NCBI RefSeq assembly: GCF_018070075.1
Contig: NZ_JAGPXE010000004.1
Location: 310,001 to 374,000, forward strand
Direction: 5' to 3'
Length of the DNA stretch: 64,000 bases
DNA from: Saccharopolyspora endophytica
GTDB taxonomy: Bacteria > Actinomycetota > Actinomycetes > Mycobacteriales > Pseudonocardiaceae
The notes under the pieces were generated by a model. That model was not told the origin of the DNA, made no database searches, and saw only the letters and a program-made list of their open reading frames with translations. The position numbers and the translations under genes are program-made. Positions within the stretch are counted from its first letter, which is position 1; every line of letters begins with the position of its first letter. Below, piece by piece: positions 25,389 to 34,518 of this stretch.

Positions 25389-26567
25389 TCAGCCCAGGAC
25401 GCCGCTGACGCTGGCGTGGCCCTTGAGCACGTTGCGGGCGATGGTGCGGCGCTGGATCTCGTCGGTGCCCTCGAAGATCCGGAGGAGTCGCAGGTCGCGG
25501 TACCAGCGCTCGACCGGGAGCTCCTTGGTGTAGCCCATGCCGCCGTGGATCTGCAGGACCCGGTCGACGATCTGGTTGGCGTGCGTGGCGCCGAACAGCT
25601 TGGCGATGGACTGGGCGTGCCGGGAGTCCATGCCCTGGTCGACCTGCCACGCGGCCTGCAGGATCAGCCAGCGCAGCGCCTCGATCTCCACCGCCGAGTC
25701 GGCGATCATCCACTGGATGGCCTGCCGGTCGGCGATCGGAGCGCCGAAGGTCTCGCGCTGCTGGGCGTACTCCGAGCCCATCTCCACCAGCCGCTCGCAG
25801 GCGCCCAGCGCCGCCGCGGGCAGCAGGTAGCGGCCACGGCCGATCCACTGCATGGCCAGCCCGAACCCGTTGCCGACCTCGCCGAGCACGTTCTCGGCGG
25901 GCACCCGGACGTTGTCGAACACCAGCGCGGCCGGCTGGCGCTCGTCGGGGCCCATGATGTCGATCGGCTCGGACTTCCAGCCCATGTCGCGGTCGACGAG
26001 GAAGCACGTGACACCGCCGTTGGCGCCCTTCTCCCGGTCGGTGACGGCGAAGACCATGACGAAGTCGGCGTCGATGCCGCCGGTGATGAAGGTCTTCTCG
26101 CCGTTGATGACCCAGTCGTCGCCGTCGCGCACGGCGGTGGTGCGCAGGTTCTTGGCGTCCGATCCCGCGCCGGGCTCGGTGATGGCGAAGCAGGACTTGC
26201 GGGTGCCCTCGATGGTCGGCAGCAGGTAGCGCTGCTTCTGCTCCTCGTTGGCGTAGTAGAGGATGTTGTCGGCGTAGCCGCCGAAGCGGAACGGCACGTA
26301 GGTGCGGCCGAGCTCGACCTCGATCAGCGCCGTCATGACCGCCGAGAGGTTCATGCCGCCGTACTCCTCGGGCGTCTGCACGCCCCAGAATCCGGCCTCC
26401 TTGGCCTTGTCCTGCAGTTCCTTGAGCTCGTCCTTGGTGAGACCGCGCTGACCCGCCCGCTCTCTGCGCAGGACCTCCGGCTCCAGCGGCATGAGCTCCC
26501 GCTGGACGAAGTTGCGCACCCAGTCGCGGATGTCGCGCTCGGTCTCGGAGAGCGAGAAGTCGACCAT
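25389..26567 (-). CDS. Acyl-CoA dehydrogenase family protein
   Basis: 392 aa. Flavin-dependent fatty acyl-CoA or amino-acid acyl-CoA oxidation. Family motifs: CFAITEPGAGSDAKNLRT, WVINGEKTFITGG, the FDNVRVP loop, QIHGGMGYTKELPVERWYRD, and FEGTDEIQRR with the catalytic glutamate. The chain-length class is not resolvable by eye. Divergent from a TetR gene, with a perfect palindrome between them, so probably repressed by it and induced by an acyl-CoA ligand. Followed 24 nt later by structured repeat copy 3. Confidence 0.9.
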   Translation of the reverse strand: MVDFSLSETERDIRDWVRNFVQRELMPLEPEVLRRERAGQRGLTKDELKELQDKAKEAGFWGVQTPEEYGGMNLSAVMTALIEVELGRTYVPFRFGGYADNILYYANEEQKQRYLLPTIEGTRKSCFAITEPGAGSDAKNLRTTAVRDGDDWVINGEKTFITGGIDADFVMVFAVTDREKGANGGVTCFLVDRDMGWKSEPIDIMGPDERQPAALVFDNVRVPAENVLGEVGNGFGLAMQWIGRGRYLLPAAALGACERLVEMGSEYAQQRETFGAPIADRQAIQWMIADSAVEIEALRWLILQAAWQVDQGMDSRHAQSIAKLFGATHANQIVDRVLQIHGGMGYTKELPVERWYRDLRLLRIFEGTDEIQRRTIARNVLKGHASVSGVLG

Positions 26568-26595
26568 CGCGTCGTTCCTTTCCGTGCAGCCCGGT

Positions 26596-26612
26596 AACTA
26601 ACACCGTTAGTT
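26596..26612. promoter_or_regulatory. TetR-type operator palindrome
   Basis: AACTAAC-ACC-GTTAGTT, a perfect 17-bp inverted repeat 29 bp upstream of the acyl-CoA dehydrogenase ATG and 62 bp upstream of the TetR gene's start region. Resembles operators of fatty-acid TetR regulators in actinobacteria. Confidence 0.8.
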
Positions 26613-26673
26613 TTATGGCAGCCTAGAACCGTCCTGGCGCACGCCGCAAGGGATTCCGGTGAGGAGACAGACG

Positions 26674-27306
26674 TTGCCCAGACCCAGCACACCCCGGCTC
26701 TCCCCGGAACGCATCCGAAGGTCCGGGCTGGAGATCATCGACACCGAGGGCCTGGACGCGCTCTCGATGCGCAGGCTGGCCCAACGCCTCGACGTGCGCG
26801 CCGCGTCGCTGTACAACCACGTGGCCACCAAGGAAGACCTGCTGCACGAGATCGCCGACGAAGTGATGAGCGCGGTCGACGTCTCCGACTTCGACCGGGA
26901 CTGGGTCACCGGCCTGCGCACCTGGGCCCGCTCCTACCGCGCCGCCCTGGTCGACCACCCGAACCTGGTCCCGTTCATCGCCTACGGCCCGGCCCGGCGC
27001 GATTCGGCCCTGCGCGCCGCCGACGCCGTCCACGGCGGCCTCACCCGGGCGGGCTGGCCGCAGCGCTACGCCACGATGATCGGCGCCTCGACGAAGTACC
27101 TGGTCATCGGCTCGGCGATGGGCTCGTTCAGCCACGGTTTCCCCGCCGACGCCACGGTCTACGCCAACCGCTTCCCGCACCTCAGCAGGGCCCACCTGCT
27201 CCACCAGAAGGCGGCGGAGATAGACGCCGCCAGCTTCGAACTCGCCCTCACAGCCCTCATCGACGGCCTCAAAGCCCAACTCGACGACCTCGCCCGCGAA
27301 AGCTGA
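26674..27306 (+). CDS. TetR-family transcriptional repressor
   Basis: 210 aa from TTG at 26674, which has GAGGAG seven to eight bases upstream; a GTG at 26659 in the same frame is the alternative (215 aa). The N-terminal helix-turn-helix SMRRLAQRLDVRAASLYNHVATKEDLL is typical, with a TetR C-terminal ligand domain behind it. Likely binds the palindrome in the divergent promoter and controls the acyl-CoA dehydrogenase and itself. Confidence 0.87.
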   Translation: MPRPSTPRLSPERIRRSGLEIIDTEGLDALSMRRLAQRLDVRAASLYNHVATKEDLLHEIADEVMSAVDVSDFDRDWVTGLRTWARSYRAALVDHPNLVPFIAYGPARRDSALRAADAVHGGLTRAGWPQRYATMIGASTKYLVIGSAMGSFSHGFPADATVYANRFPHLSRAHLLHQKAAEIDAASFELALTALIDGLKAQLDDLARES

Positions 27307-27376
27307 ACCAAGAGGGACACCATCGAGCGAACCACTTTTGGTTCTCGATCCGGTTCACGCCGCGTACCATTGAGGC

Positions 27377-27610
27377 ATGTCCACCAGCTTCACCGTCCGT
27401 CTCGACGACGACGCAGAACGGAAACTGGCTGCCCTCATGAGCGATGGCAGCTCACGCAACAGCGCCATCCGCTACGCGCTGGACGTGTCGTATCGACACC
27501 TCGTCAACGAACAGATGCGAGAGGAATCCGCCATACTGCTTCAAGATCCAGAAGACCTCGCCGAGGTCAACGCAGCCCGCGAAGCGATGGGCGCGGGCGA
27601 TGCGTGGTGA
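27377..27610 (+). CDS. Antitoxin of a MazF/PemK-type module, ribbon-helix-helix
   Basis: 77 aa. Begins STSFTVRLDDDAERKLAALM, the MetJ/Arc strand-helix pattern, with an acidic C-terminal region (QDPEDLAEVNAAREAMG) suited to wrapping a toxin. The ATG at 27377 is preceded by a weak GAGG. It overlaps the toxin start by 11 bp, as in many type II modules, and should repress its own promoter as a toxin complex. Confidence 0.8.
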   Translation: MSTSFTVRLDDDAERKLAALMSDGSSRNSAIRYALDVSYRHLVNEQMREESAILLQDPEDLAEVNAAREAMGAGDAW

Positions 27611-27926
27611 CGTTTACCGATTGAAGGACAACCCGAACGCACGAGGTCACGAGCAGCGCGGTCCGCGCTTCGCCGTGATCTTGCAGTCGGACGCGCTCCT
27701 GACCTCGACGGTGATCGCCGCGCCGACGTCAAACAGCGCACGTCCTGCCGCGCACCGCCCCGAGATTCGCATCGGAGATCAACGAACGCGTGTCCTGGTG
27801 GAACAGGTCCAGGCTGTCGACCCCCTGCAGCGGTTCGGGCAACAAGCAGGCACTTTGACGAGAGACGAGGTCGAAGAGGTCGACGAGGCTTTGCGGCGCG
27901 TACTGGGGCTTTTCGCTCCTTGGTGA
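27600..27926 (+). CDS. MazF/PemK-type endoribonuclease toxin
   Basis: 108 aa from ATG at 27600 inside the antitoxin end. Hallmarks: MRGDVYRL at the N-terminus, RGPRFAVILQSD, STVIAAPTSNSARPAAHRPEI, and the VLVEQVQAVDP strand. The fold usually gives a sequence-specific mRNA interferase. The usual arginine in the RPxVV strand is kept (GPRFAVIL), so it may be active. Cytoplasmic; paired with the antitoxin just before. Confidence 0.85.
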   Translation: MRGDVYRLKDNPNARGHEQRGPRFAVILQSDALLTSTVIAAPTSNSARPAAHRPEIRIGDQRTRVLVEQVQAVDPLQRFGQQAGTLTRDEVEEVDEALRRVLGLFAPW

Positions 27927-28044
27927 GAACGCGCCGCTCAGCGCGGGAGCCCGGTGCGCAAGGGTTGAGATCACTCGGTCTTCCTGTTGACTGGGGGTGG
28001 GGCGGTTCGTAGCGTCTGTGAGCGGTACAACCGAATACCGCGCC

Positions 28045-28245
28045 GATGACGTCTCGCGGGAGAGACCTCGTCCTCGCCGGACGAGGCGCCGAAGGAGCAA
28101 TACTCCCCAGTAAACTCTCAGGCACCGTTACCGCAGGACACCAGGCGAATCACGGAGAAAAGCAGGAGCATCGCGCTTCTCGCCCACGGTGCAAACCACC
28201 CTGCCGGGTGGTGAAACTCTCAGGCCAATGACTCCGGGGAGACCC
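28045..28245 (+). promoter_or_regulatory. Tandem glycine riboswitch
   Basis: Two aptamer-like units upstream of gcvT. The first has GCGGGAGAGACC, GCGCCGAAGGAGCAA and AAACTCTCAGGCACC; the second has GGTGCAAACCACCC, GTGAAACTCTCAGGCC and CCGGGGAGACC. Two AAACTCTCAGGC cores, about 110 nt apart, are typical of cooperative glycine aptamers. A CCCGACC/GGTCGGG hairpin at 28248-28276 may be the expression platform. Likely turns on gcvT-glyA when glycine is abundant. Confidence 0.88.
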
Positions 28246-28363
28246 CGCCCGACCAGCGCAGACCGCGCCGGTCGGGGGTCGAGGCGCCCCGGATAAGGTT
28301 GGGCGCGTGAGCTGACCGGCCCTCGACTGCCGACCGGCACGCCCACCCAGGAGGAGTTTCACC

Positions 28364-29467
<1,104 letters not shown>

Positions 29468-29497
29468 CTGAAAGAAAGAAACAGGAGGCACACACTG

Positions 29498-30778
29498 ATG
29501 TCGAACCCGGATCTGTTCAACGATGCCCTGGCAGCGGTTGACCCGGAGGTGGCAGCGGCGGTCGGCGCCGAGCTGGGTCGCCAGCAGAACACCCTCGAGA
29601 TGATCGCCTCGGAGAACTTCGCGCCGCAGGCCGTGCTGCAGGCGCAGGGCTCGGTGCTGACCAACAAGTACGCCGAGGGCTACCCGGGCAAGCGCTACTA
29701 CGGCGGCTGCGAGCACGTCGACGTCGTCGAGCAGCTGGCCATCGACCGCATCAAGGACCTCTTCGGCGCCAGCTACGCCAACGTGCAGCCGCACTCGGGC
29801 GCGCAGGCCAACGCGGCGGCGATGTTCGCGCTGCTCAAGCCGGGCGACACCATCATGGGCCTGGACCTGGCCCACGGTGGTCACCTCACCCACGGCATGC
29901 GGATCAACTTCTCCGGCAAGCTCTACAACGTCGTGCCGTACCACGTCGCCGAGTCCGACCACCGGGTCGACATGGACGAGGTCGCGCGCCTGGCGCGGGA
30001 GAACAAGCCGCAGCTGATCGTCGCGGGCTGGTCGGCCTACCCGCGTCAGCTGGACTTCAAGCGGTTCCGGGAGATCGCCGACGAGGTCGGCGCCTACCTG
30101 ATGGTCGACATGGCGCACTTCGCCGGCCTGGTGGCCGCGGGTCTGCACCCGTCGCCGGTGCCGCACGCGCACGTGGTCACCACGACCACGCACAAGACGC
30201 TGGGCGGCCCGCGCGGTGGTGTGATCCTGTCCAACGACGAGGAGTTCACCAAGAAGTTCAACTCCGCGGTCTTCCCCGGTCAGCAGGGCGGCCCGCTGGA
30301 GCACGTGATCGCGGGCAAGGCGGTGGCCTTCAAGATCGCCGCCGGCGAGGAGTTCAAGGACCGCCAGCGCCGCACGGTCGAGGGCGCCCGGATCCTGGCC
30401 GAGCGCCTGCTGGCCTCCGACACCACCGAGGCCGGTGTCTCGCTGGTCTCCGGCGGCACCGACGTGCACCTGGTGCTGGTGGACCTGCGCAACTCCGAGC
30501 TGGACGGCAAGCAGGCCGAGGACCGTCTCCACGAGATCGGCATCACGGTCAACCGCAACGCCGTCCCGAACGACCCCCGCCCGCCGATGGTCACCTCGGG
30601 TCTGCGGATCGGCACCCCGGCGCTGGCCACCCGCGGCTTCGGCAAGGAGGAGTTCACCGAGGTCGCCGAGGTGATCGCGCAGGCCCTCAAGCCGAACTTC
30701 GACGAGTCGATCAGCGCCGAGCTGCGCGCCCGCGTGGAGGCCCTGGCCGCCAAGCACCCGCTCTACCCGAACCTCTGA
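29498..30778 (+). CDS. glyA: Serine hydroxymethyltransferase
   Basis: 426 aa, ATG at 29498 after AGGAGG. PLP enzyme interconverting serine and glycine with tetrahydrofolate. Signatures: [47 protein letters not shown] and the PLP lysine in [13 protein letters not shown]. With gcvT it forms a one-carbon unit under riboswitch control, and a strong U-tailed terminator closes the transcript. Confidence 0.96.
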   Translation: MSNPDLFNDALAAVDPEVAAAVGAELGRQQNTLEMIASENFAPQAVLQAQGSVLTNKYAEGYPGKRYYGGCEHVDVVEQLAIDRIKDLFGASYANVQPHSGAQANAAAMFALLKPGDTIMGLDLAHGGHLTHGMRINFSGKLYNVVPYHVAESDHRVDMDEVARLARENKPQLIVAGWSAYPRQLDFKRFREIADEVGAYLMVDMAHFAGLVAAGLHPSPVPHAHVVTTTTHKTLGGPRGGVILSNDEEFTKKFNSAVFPGQQGGPLEHVIAGKAVAFKIAAGEEFKDRQRRTVEGARILAERLLASDTTEAGVSLVSGGTDVHLVLVDLRNSELDGKQAEDRLHEIGITVNRNAVPNDPRPPMVTSGLRIGTPALATRGFGKEEFTEVAEVIAQALKPNFDESISAELRARVEALAAKHPLYPNL

Positions 30779-30789
30779 TCACCTGAGAG

Positions 30790-30832
30790 AACGCCGCATT
30801 CCGGGACTTTCGTCCGGAATGCGGCGTTTTTT
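30790..30832 (+). terminator. Strong intrinsic terminator after glyA
   Basis: 15-bp perfect stem (30790-30804 with 30814-30828), 9-nt loop, then a run of T, directly after the glyA stop. Confidence 0.93.
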
Positions 30833-30991
30833 CATCGCGCTCCGATGTGGACCGAACGCGAACGGTGAAGCGGCTCTTTCAGAATCGTCCGCCCTCTTGC
30901 CGCAGCTCGATCACGGGTGGATCATCTCCGCGACACCACCGCCGAATTCGCCGAGGAAAGCGGCCTTCGTCCACAGAGGAGCACGACGTCC

Positions 30992-32359
30992 ATGAGCCAG
31001 CCAGTGGCCGAGTACAAGAGAGATCTCAGTACCCGGCACATCAACATGATCGCCATCGGTGGCGCGATCGGTGTCGGGTTGTTCCTCGGCTCCGGCAAAG
31101 CGCTCCACCAGGTGGGCCCCGGCCTGATCCTGATCTACGCGGTCGCCGGCGTGATGATCTTCTTCGTGATGCGGGCGCTCGGCGAACTGCTGATGTACCG
31201 CCCGGTCAGCGGTTCGTTCGCGGAGTACGCGGGCGAGTTCGTGGGCCCGTGGGCCCGGTTCGCGACCGGCTGGGGCTACTGGCTGGTGTGGATCGTGACC
31301 GGCATGGCCGAGATCACCGCCGTCGGCGAGTACTTCCAGTTCTGGTTCCCCGAAGTACCGCAGTGGATCCCCGCGCTCGGCGCGCTGATCGTGCTCAGCG
31401 GGGTCAACCTGATCGCGGTGAAGCTCTTCGGCGAGTTCGAGTTCTGGTTCGCGCTGATCAAGGTGCTGGCGATCGTCGGCCTGATCGTGCTGGCCGCGCT
31501 GATCCTGGTGTTCGGCTTCTCCAACGTCGGTGACACCGCCTCGCTGAGCAACATCTGGTCGCAGGGCGGGTGGTTCCCCAACGGCACCGCGTCCTCGCTG
31601 CTGGCCTTCCAGATCGTCATGTTCGCCTTCGTGGGCGTGGAGATGGTCGGCCAGACCGCCAGCGAGAGCGCCGACCCGCAGAAGGTGCTGCCGCGCGCGA
31701 TCAACTCGGTGATGCTGCGGATCCTGATCTTCTACGTGGGCGCCCTGGTGGCGCTGACCGCGCTGGTGCCGTGGCACCAGTTCCCGGCCAGCGGCAGCCC
31801 GTTCGTGCACGCGTTCACGCTGATCGGCATCCCCGCCGCTGCCGGGGTCATCAACTTCGTGGTCACCACGGCCGCGCTGTCGTCGTGCAACAGCGGCATC
31901 TACTCCACCGGCCGCATGCTGCGCACGCTGTCCGAGGACGGGCAGGCGCCGCGCAGGCTCGGACAGCTGTCCGGCAGGGCCGTTCCGGCGCGGGCGATCG
32001 GCGTGACGTTCTGCGCGATGCTGATCGGCGTGGCGCTGAACTACCTGGCGCCGGAGGAGGCGTTCACCTACATCACCAGCGCTAGCACGGCCGGGGCCAT
32101 CTTCACCTGGGGGATGATCCTCATCGCGCACCTGGGCTACCGCCGCAAGGTCTCGCGAGGTGAGCTGCCCGAGGGCCGGTTCCGGATGCCGCTGGCGCCG
32201 TACTCGAACTACGTGGTGCTGGCGTTCCTGGCGTTCGTCGTGGTGCTGCTGGCCTTCGACGCCGAGACCCGCATCGCCCTCTACATCACGCCGGTGCTGG
32301 CGATCGCGATCGTCGTCGGCTACCTCGTGAGCCGCACGAAGCAACCCGCCCGAGTCTGA
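30992..32359 (+). CDS. cycA: Amino-acid permease of the D-serine/D-alanine/glycine (CycA) type
   Basis: 455 aa from ATG at 30992 (AGAGGAG about 11 bases upstream). Twelve-helix APC-family carrier. Blocks matching CycA: RHINMIAIGGAIGVGLFLGSG, FVMRALGELL, GWGYWLVWIVTGMAEI, GGWFPNG, FAFVGVEMVGQTASESADP and GVINFVVTTAALSSCNSGI. Expected to import glycine and small D-amino acids by proton symport. It follows the glyA terminator, so it has its own promoter, but the clustering with glycine cleavage genes fits glycine uptake and use. Confidence 0.8.
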   Translation: MSQPVAEYKRDLSTRHINMIAIGGAIGVGLFLGSGKALHQVGPGLILIYAVAGVMIFFVMRALGELLMYRPVSGSFAEYAGEFVGPWARFATGWGYWLVWIVTGMAEITAVGEYFQFWFPEVPQWIPALGALIVLSGVNLIAVKLFGEFEFWFALIKVLAIVGLIVLAALILVFGFSNVGDTASLSNIWSQGGWFPNGTASSLLAFQIVMFAFVGVEMVGQTASESADPQKVLPRAINSVMLRILIFYVGALVALTALVPWHQFPASGSPFVHAFTLIGIPAAAGVINFVVTTAALSSCNSGIYSTGRMLRTLSEDGQAPRRLGQLSGRAVPARAIGVTFCAMLIGVALNYLAPEEAFTYITSASTAGAIFTWGMILIAHLGYRRKVSRGELPEGRFRMPLAPYSNYVVLAFLAFVVVLLAFDAETRIALYITPVLAIAIVVGYLVSRTKQPARV

Positions 32360-32374
32360 ACGTCGAAGCGAGAG

Positions 32375-32404
32375 CGGGCCCCGGTCCTCATCGGCCGGGG
32401 CCCG
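32375..32404. terminator. Convergent-gene stem-loop
   Basis: 10-bp CGGGCCCCGG/CCGGGGCCCG stem (32375-32384, 32395-32404) between the permease stop and the convergent 32408 gene stop; likely serves both. Confidence 0.75.
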
Positions 32405-32407
32405 TTC

Positions 32408-32836
32408 TCATGCGCCTTCGGCGGTGTCGGCGAGGTCCTGGAGGGCCCGGGCGAGCTGGCGGGCTTCGGAGCGGCTGAGCTCGCTGGGCTCGTAGCCGGC
32501 TTCGCAGGCGGTGCGGCCGAGCCAGGTGACCAGGTAGGTCTCCGCCCCCGCGGCCTCGATCGCGAGGTTGAGCCGCTGACCGGTGCGCGACATGTCGAAG
32601 GCGACCTGCCCGGCCTCGGCGTCGAGCAGGCCGAGCACCGCTCTGGCCAGCTCGCGGGCCTCGTCCGGGGACAGCTCGCAGGGCTCGCAACCGCCGTCGC
32701 GGGCGCTGTCGACGAACGCGATCAGGTAGGTCTCCCCGACCGAGGTCTCGACGGCCACGTGCAGTCGCTCGCCCGTGCGAGGAGCCGGGATGGCGGCCGC
32801 TGTGGCCGGAGCGCTCACGGTGCCGGTGTGGCTCAT
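32408..32836 (-). CDS. Hypothetical protein with internal duplication, 142 aa
   Basis: ATG at 32836 after GAGGTG. After a Ala/Pro-rich lead (about 1-20), two tandem units of about 55 residues repeat: RTGERLHVAVETSVGETYLI with CELSPDEARELARAVLGLLD, and RTGQRLNLAIEAAGAETYLV with SELSRSEARQLARALQDLAD. Each looks like a beta-rich strand set followed by a helix. No family recognised. It is upstream of, and convergent to, the permease, and downstream of the XRE regulator on the same strand, so the two may be one unit (gap 114 nt). Confidence 0.7.
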   Translation of the reverse strand: MSHTGTVSAPATAAAIPAPRTGERLHVAVETSVGETYLIAFVDSARDGGCEPCELSPDEARELARAVLGLLDAEAGQVAFDMSRTGQRLNLAIEAAGAETYLVTWLGRTACEAGYEPSELSRSEARQLARALQDLADTAEGA

Positions 32837-32950
32837 GCTGTCACCTCTCATCCGTTCTCAGGCAGCAGTCCACTCCGCTTCCGGCCGGATGTCACCCCGT
32901 GAACGTTCGCGGAGGACCAACCGTTTCCGAATTTCAACAAGGCCCGGCAC

Positions 32951-33337
32951 CTACACGCCGGCTTCCGCGTGGTCGGCGGTGGAGCGTTCCAGCTTCTCCA
33001 CGCGCGCGCTGACCTCGCGCAGCAGGACCTGGGTGGGCACCGAGTCGAGCTCGGGAACGATGCGGACCTCGGCTCCCGCCTCGTCCGCGCTCAGCCGACC
33101 AGCCTTGACCAGCACTTCCAGCAGCGGGACACCGAGGGCGCGGGCCATGATCCGCGCGTTGCCGATGTCGGGCCGGTAGCCCTTGCGCCAGCGGAAGACC
33201 ACGCTCGGTCTCAAACCGCTGTGCTCGCAGAAGTCGTGAACGGTCCATCCGCGTTCGGCCAGGTGCCGTTCGAGGTATTCGACGAAGTCGCTGTCCCCCG
33301 CAGTCGCGGTCACGTCGCTCGCGCCAGCGTGTGCCAT
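32951..33337 (-). CDS. XRE-family DNA-binding regulator
   Basis: 128 aa from ATG at 33337. N-terminal helix-turn-helix: VEYLERHLAERGWTVHDFCE, SGLRPSVVFRWRKGYRPD and a third helix IMARALGVPLLEVLVKAG. The C-terminal half has a coiled helical segment (LLREVSARVEKLE). Resembles single-domain actinobacterial XRE proteins that act with a small partner; the adjacent duplicated-domain protein could be that partner, but this is only from position. Confidence 0.75.
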   Translation of the reverse strand: MAHAGASDVTATAGDSDFVEYLERHLAERGWTVHDFCEHSGLRPSVVFRWRKGYRPDIGNARIMARALGVPLLEVLVKAGRLSADEAGAEVRIVPELDSVPTQVLLREVSARVEKLERSTADHAEAGV

Positions 33338-33582
33338 GCGTTCGAGTCTAGTCCCACCCGTGCGACTCACCGCACTCCGCTTAACGGGTGGATGCGCACG
33401 CCTGCCATCGGCGGCCAGCGCTTTCACCACTGGTTTCGCGCTGATGCATCCATTAGAGTCCAGACACATGAATGAGACTCACGTGTGCGCCAGGCCGCCA
33501 ACCCCCGGCCGCGGAGTCCGAATCTCGTTGCACCACCAGGCTCACTAGGGGTGGTTGGTGTTTCAGGTGTGGGACTCAGCCC

Positions 33583-33702
33583 GCACCGCCGCAGGTTCGT
33601 CAGCGGTTTCGTGGCGAGTACGCCGCGACGCCGTGTATTGGCATCCATCAGGAGCAGCGCACGGAGACCACGAACCGCTCAGGTTCTGCCACCCGCACCG
33701 CC
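33583..33702 (-). repeat. Structured 3'-UTR repeat, copy 4
   Basis: Starts 25 nt after the DedA stop. Main stem 33601-33614 with 33668-33680: CAGCGGTT-T-CGTGG with CCACG-AACCGCTC, where GGTT/AACC replaces GGCT/AGCC of other copies (compensatory) with one bulge. Apical GTGTAT (33633-33638) faces ATCCAT (33643-33648), one mismatch. GCACCGCC repeats at 33583-33590 and 33695-33702. Left flank shares GTGTGGGACTCAGCCC with copy 1. Confidence 0.85.
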
Positions 33703-33727
33703 ACGCAAAGTGGTCCCCCAACAGTTC

Positions 33728-34390
33728 TCAGGCCGCGGTCTCGACGTCCTCTGCTTGCGTCTCGGCGGTCACGACCTGGCTGCGCGGGCGACGGCGCTTC
33801 CACGCCCAGACACCCACACCGACCAGCACGACCGCGATCGCCAGCACCCAGCTCGCGCGGCCGAGCATCGACTCGACGTACTTCGCCGACGCTCCCGCGG
33901 CCCAGCCGATGCCGACGTGGGTGGCCGACCAGGCCACGGCACCGATCACCGACGAGACGAAGAACCGCGGGTAGGACATGCCGCTGGTACCCGCCGCGGC
34001 GGGCAGCAGCGTCCGCACCACCGGCAGGAACCTGCCCACCAGCACCGCGCCGATCCCCCAGCGCCGCAGCAGCGTGCCCGCGCGGTCCCAGTGGTGCTGG
34101 CCGAGCTTGCGCACCACCTTCGTCTCGCGCATCTTCAGCCGGTACCGGCGGCCGAGCCAGAACCCGATGTTGTCGCCGATCGCCGCGCACACCGCCACGG
34201 TTCCGGCCAGCGTCAGGAAGAACCCGAGGTCGTTCACCGCTGCCGAGGCCACCAGCAGACCCGCCTCGCCGGGGACCAGGAACCCCAGGCCGATGGTGCA
34301 CTCACCGAGCACCAGAGCTCCGGTGGCCAGCACGAGCAGCGGCCGGGGCAGACCGGCGATCATGGCCAGGGCGTCGCTGATGAACGTCAC
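33728..34390 (-). CDS. DedA-family membrane protein
   Basis: 220 aa from GTG at 34390, selected because GAGGAG lies nine bases upstream and the hydrophobic domain starts there; the frame stays open to 34543. Signature blocks: FLVPGEAGLLVASAAVNDLG, GDNIGFWLGRRYRLKM, GRFLPVVRTLLPAAAGTSGMSYPRFF. DedA proteins are implicated in lipid-carrier (undecaprenyl phosphate) transport and membrane homeostasis. The last 20 residues are charged. Followed 25 nt later by structured repeat copy 4. Confidence 0.82.
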   Translation of the reverse strand: MTFISDALAMIAGLPRPLLVLATGALVLGECTIGLGFLVPGEAGLLVASAAVNDLGFFLTLAGTVAVCAAIGDNIGFWLGRRYRLKMRETKVVRKLGQHHWDRAGTLLRRWGIGAVLVGRFLPVVRTLLPAAAGTSGMSYPRFFVSSVIGAVAWSATHVGIGWAAGASAKYVESMLGRASWVLAIAVVLVGVGVWAWKRRRPRSQVVTAETQAEDVETAA

Positions 34391-34518
34391 GGGATCGGGC
34401 TCCTCGGCTGCGGTAGCTCGGACGGCGGTCACGCTACCGGGGAGCAGATGAGCTGTTCTCAGGTATGGCACCGATACGCCAACCGAAGCCGAAAGCGTTG
34501 TCCCTAGGGGGAACCGGA

